A DNA stretch of 64,000 bases from Sphagnum compactum (lineage: Eukaryota > Bryophyta > Sphagnopsida > Sphagnales): assembly GCA_965153455.1 (NCBI GenBank), contig OZ234501.1, forward strand, positions 8,618,001 to 8,682,000, written 5' to 3'. The notes below the pieces were generated by a model. It saw nothing but the letters and a program-made list of their open reading frames with translations, was not told where the DNA came from and made no database searches. The first letter of the stretch is position 1, and the number at the start of each line of letters is the position of its first letter. Shown here piece by piece: positions 46,549 to 59,590 of the stretch. Both the position numbers and the translations under genes were made by a program.

Positions 46549-47309
46549 TGACTAGTAGGTTAAGGGTTGGAGGGTTTTTAAATAGGTAAGTACCAGAAAC
46601 AGCAACTGAACTCACCACTATGGTTAGCTAGGGAACTGAAACCCAGTTGAAAAATATTGTATGTCCATTCACCATCCATTCCTTAGGGTGCACTGATGAT
46701 GACTGCTGGTTCACTATGGCTGGCCAAAACAATGCAATGAACTTCGCACCCTCCTCCACAAAGACTTGGGCGAACATGCACCTACAGTGCTACCATGGTA
46801 AAAACTAAAAACCCCCGAAAAAATGTTGGATAGCTATTACATAGTAATGGGTGTCAAATCTTTTCTTATGTCTTTGAAATTATTGCTTATCATAATCAAT
46901 GCTAGTTTGAAAGGAAGCAAGGAAAGAAATCATCCTCCATTTGACCCCTAAACGTCAGGACAATGTGAAAAGCAGCCCATATTGAGCCTGTTTGATGATG
47001 TTTACGGGTTAACTTTGATACCTTTTTACACATCAACCACTTATTTTATCGCTTATGCTTATGTCAAAAGAGTGTAACTAGAGGTTAGTGCTGATTTCCA
47101 CTTATGTCATGATTTCTCAAACCTAGTGCTGTGCAGGTGAAGCTCCAACCTGCATTCTGCCAATGAACTTCACTTGGGGATGCCAACAACTTGTACGGTC
47201 AGGTCTGAAGTTGTGCTTTCGAAAAAAAACCTCCCCCACTCCCCCCAAGAAAAAAAAATAAAAAATAAAAAATTGAACTTTCAAGGTCCTCACAACTAAT
47301 TAATATGGG

Positions 47310-47720
47310 TCACAATATCCACCCATGAGTCCCTTTCCTTCCATTAGTCTAAGTCAAGAATGGTGAAAAATAATTTTAAAAATCAAAATTTTATGCAGTC
47401 AATGAGAAGGCTGAACATGCACTCAGGAGATGGCCCAGTTTGTTTTCTTTTAGGTTTGGGGCCATGGGGGTTGGGGATTTTGATTTTTTTTCTGTTCTAA
47501 ATGTGTTCTCATCAATTTTCAAAGGTTCCCAGGTTCCCAATGTGTTTCTCAAGATGTTCCCAATAGCACCACACTTTTATCCATATGATTTGGCCAAAGT
47601 TGACCTTTCATAAATATAAATTATAAATGGTCGGCCAAAGGGAACTTCTATTCTGGGGCAGTTACCAATGTTGAAAAAAATTGGTGATGGGCAAAGTGGC
47701 TCCTTCAACCAAAGAAAAAA
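47310..47720 (+). repeat. Dispersed repeat family R1, copy B
   Basis: This is the best-preserved relative of the copy at about 1005-1400. It holds 'caagaatggtgaaaaataat', 'tcaatgagaaggctgaacat', 'gcactcaggagatggcccag', a G-rich patch, 'ctaaatgtgttctcatcaat', 'gatgttcccaatagcacc', 'cttttatccatatgatttgg' and 'aaattggtgatgggcaaagt' in the same order. It is non-coding. Confidence 0.6.
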
Positions 47721-47886
47721 CAAAGAAAACTTTGGGTGCACCCCCAACTAATCTTAAATAGAAGTATCAATATACACCCATACTCCAACAGGTGTGTTGC
47801 GGGCTGAATCTGAGCTGAAAATGTCTCATTAATTAATATTGGGAATAAATTCTTGAGAACCCTTGCATTAGCACCTCAACTGACTC

Positions 47887-47909
47887 TGTGTGTGTGTGTG
47901 TGTGCGTGT
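47887..47909. repeat. (TG)n microsatellite
   Basis: A run of about eleven TG dinucleotides with one C interruption lies in intergenic DNA. Confidence 0.85.
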
Positions 47910-47999
47910 TGCCAATTTGTTGATCTCAAAAAAGTGACAATTTTTTGCTGTAGAAAAAACGTTTTACACTGCAAAAACATGAACTTTTCAAAGCTTCTC

Positions 48000-49920
48000 A
48001 TTTAAAATAGTTTCACAATATAATGCAATTTTTCTTTAAAGAAAAGGATTGGTGGCCTCAGCTGTCATCATAATGAACTTAAACTAACATGAATAGATAT
48101 CATCTTCTAATGACTTCACAGGTTCACTTTCAGTCCATCAATATACATACATCTATGCACGTATGTAGGTCAATGCAAGAGTGGAGAGAGTTGTGAAGTG
48201 GCTGCAGTTGCAGCTAGGGGAGAACAGGATCTGCTGGTGTCTGTCCAGGAGAAAAATCCACAACAGCTAGAAGCAGAAGATGGAGTTTTATTAACCAGCT
48301 CTTGAATTACACGCAGTTATCAAGCGACAATATCCATATAACGTTATATGTCTGGTCGACCAGGCAGCTTGGACGTGGTTGTTGTTTTTCTTCCAAGTGA
48401 TCACGGATCTCATGAGGCCTAGTAGCTTTGCTGGAGCAGCAGGAGTGATGATGGTCTAACCGATTCCTCATGGTGGAATACGGATATCAGATTGCATCTC
48501 AGCTTGAGGTTTTTGCCCAAGCAGCTTCTTCTTCTCAGATTGGAATTCCCAGCTGGGGTTTTTAATCATCAAAACCGCAGTAGTAGTACAGGTTTTTATA
48601 AAGTCTCAACTTAGACGTATCTAGTTTCCGAGGATTCATCAAAAGTTGGCACTGTTGTAGTCGACCATGGCTTAGCTTGCATGATCCGATGACTTCATGA
48701 AGCGTCGATATTGCAGTAGGTTGACGACGACAATACGTTAGACATTCGCGGAATTGATCACTCGATCAATATTCTCGTAAAGTATCGGAGTGCTCCCAAG
48801 TTCCAGCTAGTCGCAATCGACATGGTGGGCCTCCCATGAGCTCAATCTCACTATTTCTCTTACTGCAATATTTGATTGAAGAATCTGCGATTTTAGTATC
48901 CCCATCCGTGCGCGGTTGAATTGTTCACTTCTTACGTCTTTCAGTGATGGGCACTGATTAAACTGGACTTGGAACAAACACTTGTCCGATCTACTGCTTT
49001 TAGAGCTAGGTAACGCGTCATTGTACTATTAAGGAATCCACACCACTCATGCTGGTTTTCAAATTATTTTCCCACGAGTTCCGACTCTCTTGCAGCCTGC
49101 CTGATTCTCAACGGACTGCAGAGCTGTAGGAAGTTTGAGAACGAAATCCACAGCTGCAGGCGAATCTTGTGACGAATAGCCCATATACTAGTACAGGGTG
49201 CATGAGCTTGATTATTGCAGTAGAAGAATTGCAGTGATCTGGATTATGAAATTTCTATAGTTTTCGAATCAGCTGCTGATCGATGTAAGCGTTACATTTG
49301 TCATGTACCCATTTGCAAATCCTCACATGATCACAGGGTACAGGACTGATCACGCTTCGGCATGATGCATCATCGGTACACGTGCGTGGGCGTAAGTATG
49401 TATGTATACGTGACGCTCAAATAAATTAAGCCCGCAACAGACCGACGACTGATTATGTGCAGGCGAGGATTTGAGGAAGAAAATTAAGACAGCCCGATCT
49501 AGGAGAACTACAATTATTATGTAGATCTGAGCCTCTCTGTGATTGACTGACAACTAGTTACGTAGAGCATCTTGACTGCAGCATCAATCTGCAGAGCTGC
49601 TGCTCTCTCTTTTCTGGGACAGTTCACCTGGTTGGCAAGCGTGTAAAACTCTGCATAGAACTTGTGTTGCAACGGCTTTTGCAGCACGATGATGCATCCA
49701 TTGTTTAGTGTGACGAAGAAACAGGGGATCTTGCAGCAGGGGATCTTGAGATTGCTGCCCAACTTTTTTATATTACTTTATTTCGGTAACACAAGTCACC
49801 AACTGCATCCCAGAGGCGGCACGGCATGCAAGGACAGCGCAGGACATGACATTAACTAACAATTTCCTCCCTATTTGATAGGACAAGACAATTAGTTGCT
49901 GAGCTATCGAAAAACTCAGG
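48000..49920. other. GC-richer, low-repeat stretch, no gene recognised
   Basis: Composition here is clearly less AT-rich than on either side and includes several CpGs, as in the gene leaders at 12-13 kb. It could hold a promoter, a retroelement LTR or a non-coding RNA gene. A - strand segment ending near 49620 (KPLQHKFYAEFYTLANQ directly before a GTGAAC donor-like site) is protein-like, but no family or partner exon was recognised. Confidence 0.3.
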
Positions 49921-49925
49921 CAAGC

Positions 49926-50049
49926 GCTAAGCATGAGCAATGAATTAGATGCGGCATTGGGCTTGACCGAATTGCAAGATGACAAGTGCTAAGCATGAGC
50001 AATGAATTAGATGCGGCATTGGGCTTGACCGAATTGCAAGATGACAAGT
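49926..50049. repeat. Perfect 62-bp tandem duplication
   Basis: The 62 bases beginning GCTAAGCATGAGCAATGAAT at 49926-49987 are repeated exactly at 49988-50049. Absence of any difference between the copies shows a recent duplication. Partial open frames across it are by-products. Confidence 0.97.
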
Positions 50050-50129
50050 GCCTAATGGGAAAATATTATTTCCTCCTGTGTGGGAAACTGTGCCTAAAAC
50101 CTAGTGTCAACTACACACTAGGACTACAA

Positions 50130-51420
50130 AGGAAAAGAGCACCTTCTGTAGCCTCCCTTCTGTTGTAATCCTCAAAATACAATGAAAACAGTTGTAGGTA
50201 GCAATGGTTTTTGTAATGTGCTGTTAATTTGCACCAAAGGAATCGAGTTCTCCTGCATGTGCCTAGACTAGAACCAAGAGCCTCATGATGCCTCCAAGAA
50301 CCAAGAACTACGTGCAATTTTAGTTGTGCACATGGGCAGTGGGCACGGTCATAATCTTCATACCCCACGCGAATCGCAGGACTTCCTTTCTTACTCAAAT
50401 TGCAAAAAAAAAGGTTTTAGGCAACAGTTTCAGGCATGTTTGGTAATGTGGTGTTTTTGCACACAACAAAGAATATTCAGCATGTGCACAGACTAGAACC
50501 AAGAGCCCTCATGATGCCTTGAGGAACCAGTAACTACTAACAACATGCAATTTTACTTCTGCACATGGGCACAGACGTAATCTTGGTAGCCCACAGGAAT
50601 CACAAGTCCTTCCTTTGTAGTCCTCAAAATGGAAAGAAAATTGTTTTAGGCATCATCATAGATCCTTCCTTTCTAGTACTCAGAATGCAAAGAAAACAGT
50701 TTTCAAATAATAATTCTAGGGATGATGATCATTAGAATTGGTTCAGGTGAAATAGGTATATAGGATCCAATCGTATGGTCGTTAACTTAATAATTATGAG
50801 ATTTCACGCTTAACTACCTCACTCCTTTCACCAACCCATTTACATGGATATGAAAAAATAAAATTAACATGTGTTTTTTAATAATTAAATTTTCATAATT
50901 TGGTTGTAGCCAATTGAGTCCAATTATGAAAATGATTCAATTCAATCTGGTTTGAATTCAAACCAATTTGATTCAATTCAACCAAATTTAATTGAATTGA
51001 AATTTCAAAAGGAACGATAATCCAACTTGGGTTTTTTTTTAAAAATTAATTCAATTCAACTTAGAAATTTGATTTCAATTCAACTGAATTTGAATTCAAT
51101 TTAGGAATTCAATTGAGTTCAATGCTTTCAATGTTCATTCAAATCTAAAACTTAATTTTCACAAAAGCAACTCATTCCTTTTATAGTTTCATTGTCACTA
51201 GTAGTGTGAAGCAATGTGGAGCCCCTTGAGTTTGTAGTAATGTGACGTTTTGCACATTTGGGCTCCATAATACATGTACTTTTAGTTTTGCACATGGGCA
51301 CACTCATAATTTTGGTACCCCATGAAAATCACAACTCTTGCATTCAAGTAGTCCTCAAAATAACAAAGATTTAGAATAATAATAATAATAAGGTTTGGTA
51401 ATGTTATGTTTTGCATTGAA
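50130..51420. repeat. Complex tandem array, units of about 230-250 bp
   Basis: Units share 'tggtaatgtggtgtttttgc', 'gtgcctagactagaaccaag', 'agcctcatgatgcc', 'gcacatgggcac', 'gtaatcttggta.cccac', 'cacaagtccttcctttg' and 'gtagtcctcaaaat'. Unit starts are near 50200, 50440 and 51235, with partial pieces near 50150, 50660 and 51400. A low-complexity block (50880-51130) interrupts the array between the second and last units. It is non-coding. Confidence 0.7.
50880..51130. repeat. Low-complexity 'aattcaattc' block
   Basis: The words 'gattcaattcaa', 'aattgaattgaa' and 'tttgaattcaa' recur irregularly, giving many overlapping small palindromes around GAATTC and AATT. It is a simple-sequence expansion within the complex array. 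Confidence 0.8.
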
Positions 51421-51469
51421 AAATTGTATTTTATATGTGCTTAGAATAGGCACCCATGCTCTTTGGAAA

Positions 51470-52420
51470 GGGTATTAATTTCAACCAAAAATGGTGACTA
51501 CTAGTTTTAGGAATAAAATTTGCATGTGACCAATGAAATGGCTAAACATGAACTCAGGAAGGCTCATCTTTTGTGTGGGGGTTGGGGGGTGGCGGTCTAG
51601 GCATAGATTTTCTTTTTGGGTTCCCAACATTTACTCCAACTGCTACCTATTAAAAAAAAATGCACAAAGAAAAAAAATTTGTTATTTTTTACATCTTTGG
51701 CCATAGAGACAAAAGTTGTGATAAAAGAAACTTAAATAGCAAAGATAAATATATCAAGGGAAAATTTGTAATAATTTAGAGAAGAAAATGAGTGACCATG
51801 CCACCACCTTTTTTTATTTTATGTTTATTAATTATTGTAGTGCACAAGCCAAAATATATTATTTTACAAAATATAAGATTAATTTTTTCATTTTTGACTA
51901 ATAAAATGTAAAGAAAGAATTAAGTTTTCCACCCATCTTATAATTTAACACACATCAAAAAAATCTATAATTTTTTCACCCACCCATTTAGAGTACTGGG
52001 GTCACAAATAGGTCATTCAACAAGTTTGACCAAAATGTTATGCAAGCTTATGCACAAGACTACCATTCCTTCAAAAGCTTAGTAGGGACTATTCAATTTA
52101 GATTTGCCCTAATAAGTTTATTGCAATGTTCCTAGTGTGTTCCCACATGTTTTTCAAATTCCTAATGTGTTTCCCAATGGTGCTCCCAATAGCACCACAC
52201 TTTTATTCCATATGGTTTGCCCAAAGTTCTACCCTTCTCACCTATATAGGTGGGTCAAAGGGGAACATAACATCTTTTTTTTCCAACCCTTTTTTTTTAT
52301 GAGCCAAAATGGTTGATTTCAAGCATGAAAAACCTATAAGTCCCCATACTTCTACGTGGGGGAGACTCTAAAGTTCCAGAATTATTTTGTGATGGATCAA
52401 TCAAATTCGGTCATTCACAC
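51470..52420 (+). repeat. Dispersed repeat family R1, copy C, split by extra DNA
   Basis: The left part (about 51475-51600) has 'accaaaaatggtgactacta', 'accaatgaaatggctaaaca' and the G-rich patch. The right part (about 52130-52410) has 'ttcctagtgtgttccc', 'ctcccaatagcaccacactt', 'ttattccatatggtttgccc' and 'tgtgatggatcaatcaaatt'. About 500 AT-rich bases between them (51620-52110) are absent from copies A and B. Confidence 0.55.
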
Positions 52421-52612
52421 ATTCATGTTTTGTGTAGGAACAACTCGATTTCTTGAAATCCATCCCTGGTTTTGAAAAACCTTCCTAGTTTTGAAAAACC
52501 CTACCTGGTCCGTACAATGTATAACACCCACTGACTGGGGCATTCCTGAATTAAGAGCCCTTGGGGCCCAGACTCTGCGTGGGGCACGCCCTTGTTTTGG
52601 TGCTCCCATGAT

Positions 52613-52648
52613 TCATCCATCCATCCATTCATCCATCCATCCATCCAT
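52613..52648. repeat. (CATC)n microsatellite
   Basis: Eight to nine CATC units, with one TTC interruption, lie in intergenic DNA. A directly repeated 'ttttgaaaaacc' pair is located about 130 bases upstream. The 155-codon + frame at 52491-52958 is a by-product of this repeat and has no recognised motif. Confidence 0.9.
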
Positions 52649-52959
52649 ACTGGGGTGTTACCCTACACTACATTTAAATAGATGTCCTACCAATGGGCAG
52701 TCAAACCCTGGGCAGAACCATGTGGCGTTTGCTTCTCATACCGGCAAAGTTGGACGGTGTGTATTAAGGTCCTGGGCAGGCGAGAAATGCAGTGAAGAGC
52801 TTCTTAATGTTCATAAATGGCTCTTGGTCGTTTATGAGATCTGTCAGTGTTTTTTTGAGCTTTGCTTTTGTGTCACCAAACTCAATTTGAGGAGGGCTTT
52901 GTCTGTCTCTACTGGAGAGTCTCTAGAGTCTAGCCTCACCTTTTTGCACATGTTTTGAT

Positions 52960-55900
52960 ACCGTTTTTGGGGACTCGTGAGCCGCCATAATTACACTTCC
53001 ACATGTCCAGCTCCAAATGTCACACTCTGTGTGGTGGTTTTGCCAAATGATTTTGGGTTATATTATTAGTCAATAGAGTTATCCGTAAAGTAAGAAAAAC
53101 ACAGCACCACAACCCTGAGTTTGGTCACACAGGGTGAGATTTTAAAAAAACCTGCAAAAAAGTACATTATCATTCAACAGGGGATGAAACTCAGAAGACC
53201 ATCAATTTTGGTGGTAAAGAAGTACTTTCATCCTGTTTGTCCTTTTTCTTGAGCACTTCCACTTCTGCTACATATATTTTCACTGCTCGTAACTGTACAA
53301 GTACTACAATTAGTCTCGAACCTTGTGCACTGAATGCCGAGTTTCAGCATTTTCGTACTGAGATTTAACAAAATTTCCTTACTTTGTGGATACCACTGAA
53401 AGAGGGGATAGGGTGTGAAATGAGGCCCAAAGACAGGGCGAAGACAGGGTTACTTTCCGGATAACTCTAATATCCACCCAAAATGGGCAACCCATGATAA
53501 TTTTCTTCATTGGTTTTGTTGGACGTGAGAAAAGTTTCTTCTTCCCTTTCAATGATGTTGGATTTGGGGTGAAGGTCAAGAAGTAAATTCCTGAAGTGAA
53601 GTGACCCAGCACCCACTGGTGACACTGGTACCTTCACACCTTCTCTTGAGGTAACCTATCATTTTACAAACATTGTCACATGTGGAAATTTCTCTTGGTA
53701 AGTAGCTGATATGTCACGGTGATGTGGCATGTTGTCCATAAATTACCAGATATAATCAAATGGTAAGGTATAATTGGATCTATAAAATCTTATGATTCTG
53801 TACATATTGGAGCCTATCACTTGTGATAGTTTAGCAATCCTAATTATAGCGTTCTACCTTACTAATCTAGATTGGAGAAAAGGTAGTTCCCTTTTCTACC
53901 TCTTTACCTCTCTTCTACCTCTGTTCAAACCCTTCTTGTGCCTCTCTCCCCTATTCTTTTGTCTTTCCCTTGCCTCTTCCCTTGATGCTACACGAAGTAT
54001 TACAGGTGCGATGTATGTTGGGGTAGCCACATCATCCATTGGAGTAGTTGTGTTCTTAGCAATTGTTGGAATTATAAATGATGGAGCAATTTGCACCTTC
54101 CCATCAAAAATAAGGTAATTGGGATCACACTAAAACCCTTGCATGCATCAAATCTAAAAAACAAGAGCACATTGTTCTTAAAAGATTGGTGGATCCATGC
54201 TTTCTAGCAACATAGAAATGGGAGAAAATTGTTGAAAAGCTACAAAAGATCATGAAGGCAAGAATCCCATGCAATGGAAAAATGTGTAAATACACAAAAT
54301 GGGTTAAATTCTAACTTCAAGAAGATTTCAAACTATCACATAGGGACTAGCCACCATACCTTGTTCTAGGATTTGACAATTGAAGAGCATCATAATTAAC
54401 ACCTTCCAAAGTAATGCAATAAAATCTACTTTGATGTGATCGAATCCTTTTAGGGAAATAGGGTTGTGAACATGTGAAAGACATTCAAGCTAAGGGAGAT
54501 GGGTTTACATTCCACCATAAGAATAGGATGCAAAAGATTTGACTACGTCTCAAAGTTCATTTCTATTTCAACTTTTGGGAGAGGAATATATTCTTAAGGA
54601 ACATGTAAGTCAAGGACAAAAACAACAACACACATAGTATAGTGAAGTTAGGTACTTGTTGTAAACCTTGAAGATTATTATTAATTGTTTCAAGGCTATT
54701 AAAAGATATAATTTTGGATTTTTCATTAATATCAACACCTAGAAAACAACCAACAACACCAATAGTACTTGAGAGCACAAGTGTTAAGCACAAAAAGACA
54801 AACATGTTTTCCCCAATCTTGAAGGCTTTGAACAAGAACATCAAAGTGTTTGTTGACGCAATGGCATGCATAAATGCCATACAATTTAAGATTGAGAAGC
54901 AATGAAAAAAAGCTCACAAAAACCATCTATAATATTTGAAATTCAAAGGCAAGAAAATTCATTGCATAAACAAAAACATGGTGAATATTTTAGCCAATTT
55001 GAGTGAAACAATGGCCATGCATTCATTCAAGATAAAATTGAGATCCTTGCACCAATAAAAATACTATGAGATTCATTAGAAGATGAAAATAAAAAGGCTA
55101 ACAACCAAAGTGATGATGATGAAACCAATTGAACATCAATGAAAGCAAAGCTAAGGTGATTATTAGTTTCAAATTTTTGTTTTTAATGAAACATAAAGGC
55201 ATGAACTAGATCCATTTTTGAATTCACATTGCCTATGAATTCCAAAATGTTGTTCTAGTGTTGTTTGTTGTGTTGTTCCAACAACTTCATTAGCATGTAA
55301 AGGAAAGTGTTTAAAATCAATGTCATTACCTATTTTTACAATGTTTTGTACATCTCTCCTTTTAACTTGAGCTTGTTTGTTTTTTGCTTCCAATTGAATC
55401 ATCAAGGATTCAACATCCTTATTTCTAACAATGAATATCAAGTTATGCAACATGCAACAAGGTCCACTTGGGTTAATAAGAGCCATCTTGATCTAGGACA
55501 TCCTTAAAAATATATTTTAAATAAAATAATACACTTATAATCATGATTTACAAATCCACTTTTGAATTTTTAAAATTTAAGCGACCCAAAAAGATGCGGC
55601 ATTATATTGTATAATGTAAAGTTGCACCAAAAAACATTTCCCATAAAAATGACATTTTCACATCATTTGAAGTTTTCTAAAAAGTCCTTCAAGTAGTTAA
55701 AAATATTGGTTACATTGTTTTGAAAGTATTTTTGAGTACTCCATACTCAATGCTCATTAGATTCATGCCAAATCACTAGATGAAAATTGAGAATATATGA
55801 CTCAATTTATGACTAATATTATATGACTAGAAGCCCCAAAGTAATTATGGACAAGTTGAAAAGGACAGGTAGTCGTAAAGGACATGACATGGCACACAAC

Positions 55901-57650
55901 ACGTCATAGTCATTATGGACAATGATGTATACTCATTTTGGACATGTGGGATCCACATGTCATATGACATAGCGGGTCTCCTATGGTCCAACGTGGCAGA
56001 AGAAATCTAGTTGGAGGACCATGAGCCACTCAATGCCAACATCTCATTTACACGTGTCATGTTCTTAATGACTAACATATGACACAACATATGCATCAAC
56101 AGTAAAAACTTGTGACTTAAATATGACCATCCCAATAGGTACATTACATGTGTCATAACATAAATGACTAAAATACAACTACGTATGTGAACAAGAATGA
56201 CATACATATTACCAATACAACTTATGTGTCATGTGAGAATTGATTAATAAATGACTTCAGTAATATGTTTTTTGACTAATGTATGACTATTATTTATTTG
56301 AATGCTATACACATGGCAGATAATAACTCATCCACGTAGTAGACCATGTGGCAATAGTGTTACATGTGTGTATATACCAAAATTATAGTCATAAGTAGTG
56401 ATAAAGAAGTAATTAAATGTTTCAATTTTGACATGTGTCAACCGTGTATTTTTCCACGTGAGGGCCTATATTTTGGACACATGGTCTTAAATGATTTTTC
56501 CATGTGGTGGAATTTTATTTGTCATGTTTATGGGTAAGATGGATAAGTGGTCATGTAAATAATACATTTTGCAGTGGCTCAATGTGCTATTAAAAGTGCC
56601 CCTTGTTAATTATATGGAAGTCATTGTTTAGGACTTTTGGTAGTTTTAGTCATATATTAGTTATTGGATGTGTTCAAACCAACCATTAAATAGTTCTTGA
56701 ACTATATCTAAGAAGTCATAAACAAGTCACATTGTGAATTTGAATGAAAGAATTGGAATTGTAATCAAACAAATTCCATTAGGTTTCAATTGTGGACCAA
56801 AACATATAGTCAACCACACTAATGAGAAGTGAAAATAGGGCATTTTGTTCAATGGTACCAACAAAGTGAAATTCCAAGTTCTACAAAAACTCTTACAAAT
56901 CTACAAATCTAATGTTTGTAAGAAGTAATGTGAAATCATTGTTATGGATGTGCAACTTTCACATACTTCTAATTCCACAAGGCATAAGTTCCTATCACAT
57001 CTCACACCAAAACCTGGTCATCAGCTTCATGTGGGTGCATAAGTGGAACATCACCTATGTGAACAACATGTATATCTACCTTGAGCCAAAAATTTGGAAT
57101 AATAATACCGTGGAACTTGTCAATGCCCCAAAGACCATTAATTTTGCTTGATGCCATCTTCTACCTTGTGTTTTTGGGATTCAACAACATCATAAATTGT
57201 TTTATAACAAACTGTCATCCACATCCCAAGTTACTGCAAATTAAAACATTGGATTAATCTCATCCAACATTTGTATGTTAAAAACTTACTGTTTTGCAAA
57301 GTCAACATTCAAAGCATAAACCCAATAGATATGTTCAAAGTGTAAATCAAGGTGTTGGCCTATTGTCCATTGGATTTTTCTTTGTTGCACTCTGGAGGTG
57401 CAATCACCTTGCCCCTTAGTTCTTTCCTAAAAAACTAATGTTGAAACCACATCCAAGCAATGTTTGAACATAAAATAAGAAGTCTAGCCAAAACCTAGAT
57501 GTTAACAAATAGTCAAACAAATATGGACAGTAGGAAAGCTGTCATTCTATTCACATGGCTTGAAGTGTGACTCAACACCACATTTCATCAGAGATTTGAA
57601 TCCAACAACTCCTCTTTTGCTAGATAGCTTCTTTGATGGAAAGGATTTTG
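52960..57650. other. Intergenic, decayed repeats only
   Basis: Frames at 53792-54118 (+), 54563-54880 (-) and 55169-55486 (-) are hydrophobic or low-complexity and fit no family I recognise. A single arm of the 40.3-kb foldback family occurs at about 55690-55790. The part at 56000-56560 is rich in irregular 'catgtgtcat' and 'aatgactaa' words. No gene is supported. Confidence 0.4.
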
Positions 57651-57659
57651 GTTGCAAAA

Positions 57660-59590
57660 CAATCTAGTCTACACCTTCAAAACTTTGAAGCCAGGATGTT
57701 GAATCAAGCAATGTACTCTCTATCTCCAAATTCTCAGATGGGGCTAATGTGGTTTGGAGCTTAAGTGAATTAGATCCACCTACACAACCCAAATCAATTT
57801 TTTTCCCCCTAGAAAGGGAATGTGCACTTACCTCATTGCCACTACCTCCTATAGAGGTGTCCAATGGATCCATAGCATGGATGGCAACTATTTCTTTAAA
57901 AACCATACTTGTATCATGAGGTGATGCTTGCTACTCTTCACATGTAGACTTTGGCTCTAAATCGGTCTAGGCTCATCCTTTAGTTTCCCCAAAAATTCAA
58001 AAGACATTGACTTGATGTCAATTAATGTTTGGCTATTTGCATGTGTTTTCTCCAACAAGTCTAAAATTTTGCCATCCAATTCAATATGTTTACTTTCCAA
58101 ACTAGTCATTATAACTAACATTCTTCTTGATGATCCTTACATTACATAACCCAACTATGGTTCCAATTAGAATGAAATGTAAACATGGCAACTACAATCC
58201 CATGGAACAAATGCAATAACAAGGGTGCAAATCAAAACATAGCAGCAATGCAAATGTGGCAGTAAAGAGGCCAACAATAGTGGTTGCAAACAGGGCAACG
58301 TACATGACAATAAAAAATAGTCATACGAACATTTTAATGCATTAAATGCTAAATGGGTTTTACAAATTTGAATAATTTACTGAGCCTATTTGTTTAGATC
58401 TTTGGAGAGCTTTAGCAATTTTTGCCAAACTCAGGCTTCTTTGCTTTTGTTTCTTCTCTAAATCAAAGCAAATTTGATCAATTAAAATTCATGAAATCAT
58501 TTTCTAGTAGAAACTATGCACATTCAACAAGTGATGATGATAATCATCATTTGCAAAGTCACTTAACAAACGAGGTTCTTTCCTAGCTTTGGCTGTCTGC
58601 CCCACATTTGTCAAATTCATCACCATACTCCTAGCATTTGACATATGTTTTGCTTTCCTTGAGGTTTCAGATTTACTCTAGTAAACCTTCAATTTTTCCC
58701 AATGGTCAAGCTTTATGTTAATGGAACATTATGTTTGCCTTTTCAAGAATCAAGATTTCAACTTGTTTCACTCAGTCTTCAACCATTTCCTTACCACATT
58801 TCTGAACCCAATAGTAGACAACTCATTATTTTCATATTCAAATTCCTTGTCTAAAATTGCCTTTAACTTCTTTATGGATTTTGGGATGTAGCCTTCCCAT
58901 TTTACAACATTAATGCCAAGAATTCAGGGAATTAGGGTTTTCACTACTTCATTTCAAGCATTCTTACCTTCACAACGTTCATCTACATCACCCCCTAATT
59001 TTATGTGGATCTTGTCAGGTTTTTTCCCCATTGCTTGCCTAACATTAATGGCTACATCACTTTCCTTCTTTATTGTTTTCCGAATTGCCCTAGCTACACT
59101 CTCTGGCTTCACCAAAGGTATAGTTATTTGCTGGGTTGGAAGTGCACTAGTTGACCTTAAGTATTGTGGAACTGTATTTGCAGGCATCTATATCCATGGC
59201 CCAAGATAAATACATTTACTCCTACTTATGCCATTATCGACCATCGCAATCCCTGCATCCATTGCCTTTGCAACCACCCAGGTGGTGGTTGCCATTGCCA
59301 TTGCCCTACAATAGTCTAAGGTGGATCAATTGAAGCAGAAGTGGTTGGTGCAAAACTATGACCTGGTCTATCAAAGAGCTCCAACTTTTGTTTCCTCCCC
59401 ATCTTTGTTGCAAAAAAACCAAGCATTATTTCAACGACCTCTTGGATTAACTCCACGTCCTCTTCCATTTTTGTGGCATGAAATAAAGTAACATGCAATA
59501 AACACTCATATATATGTAGTTTAGCTAATCCACTTGAAAAAGTTATAGGTGAAAGCATGCTAAAGTATACCAGAAAAGTAGTCTTCACGA
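57660..59590 (-). mobile_element. CACTA/Ptta-type transposon protein relic (Transposase_24-like)
   Basis: Read on the - strand in changing frames, blocks resemble the plant Ptta/En/Spm protein family (Pfam Transposase_24). They are KWEGYIPKSIKKLKAILDKE (about 58890-58830), LDHWEKLKVY, a stop where a Trp is usual, SKSETSRKAKHMSNARSMVM, NLTNVGQTAKARKEPRLLSD (58720-58560), then a coiled coil LESKHIELDGKILDLLEKTH (58110-58050) and an acidic tail (57906-57664). Upstream frames at 59588-59316 and 59187-58954 (IHIKLGGDVDERCEG) probably belong to the same protein. Many stops and shifts show it is dead. No CACTA terminal repeats were located. The family call rests on remembered consensus. Confidence 0.5.

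Noticed and set aside
52491-52958. 155-codon + frame containing HPSIHSSIHPSI
   Set aside because: The repeated part comes from the CATC microsatellite and the rest has no recognisable domain.
53792-54118. 108-codon + frame with several hydrophobic segments (possible membrane protein)
   Set aside because: No family recognised, and the complementary strand has a similarly open frame; probably pyrimidine-rich repeat DNA.
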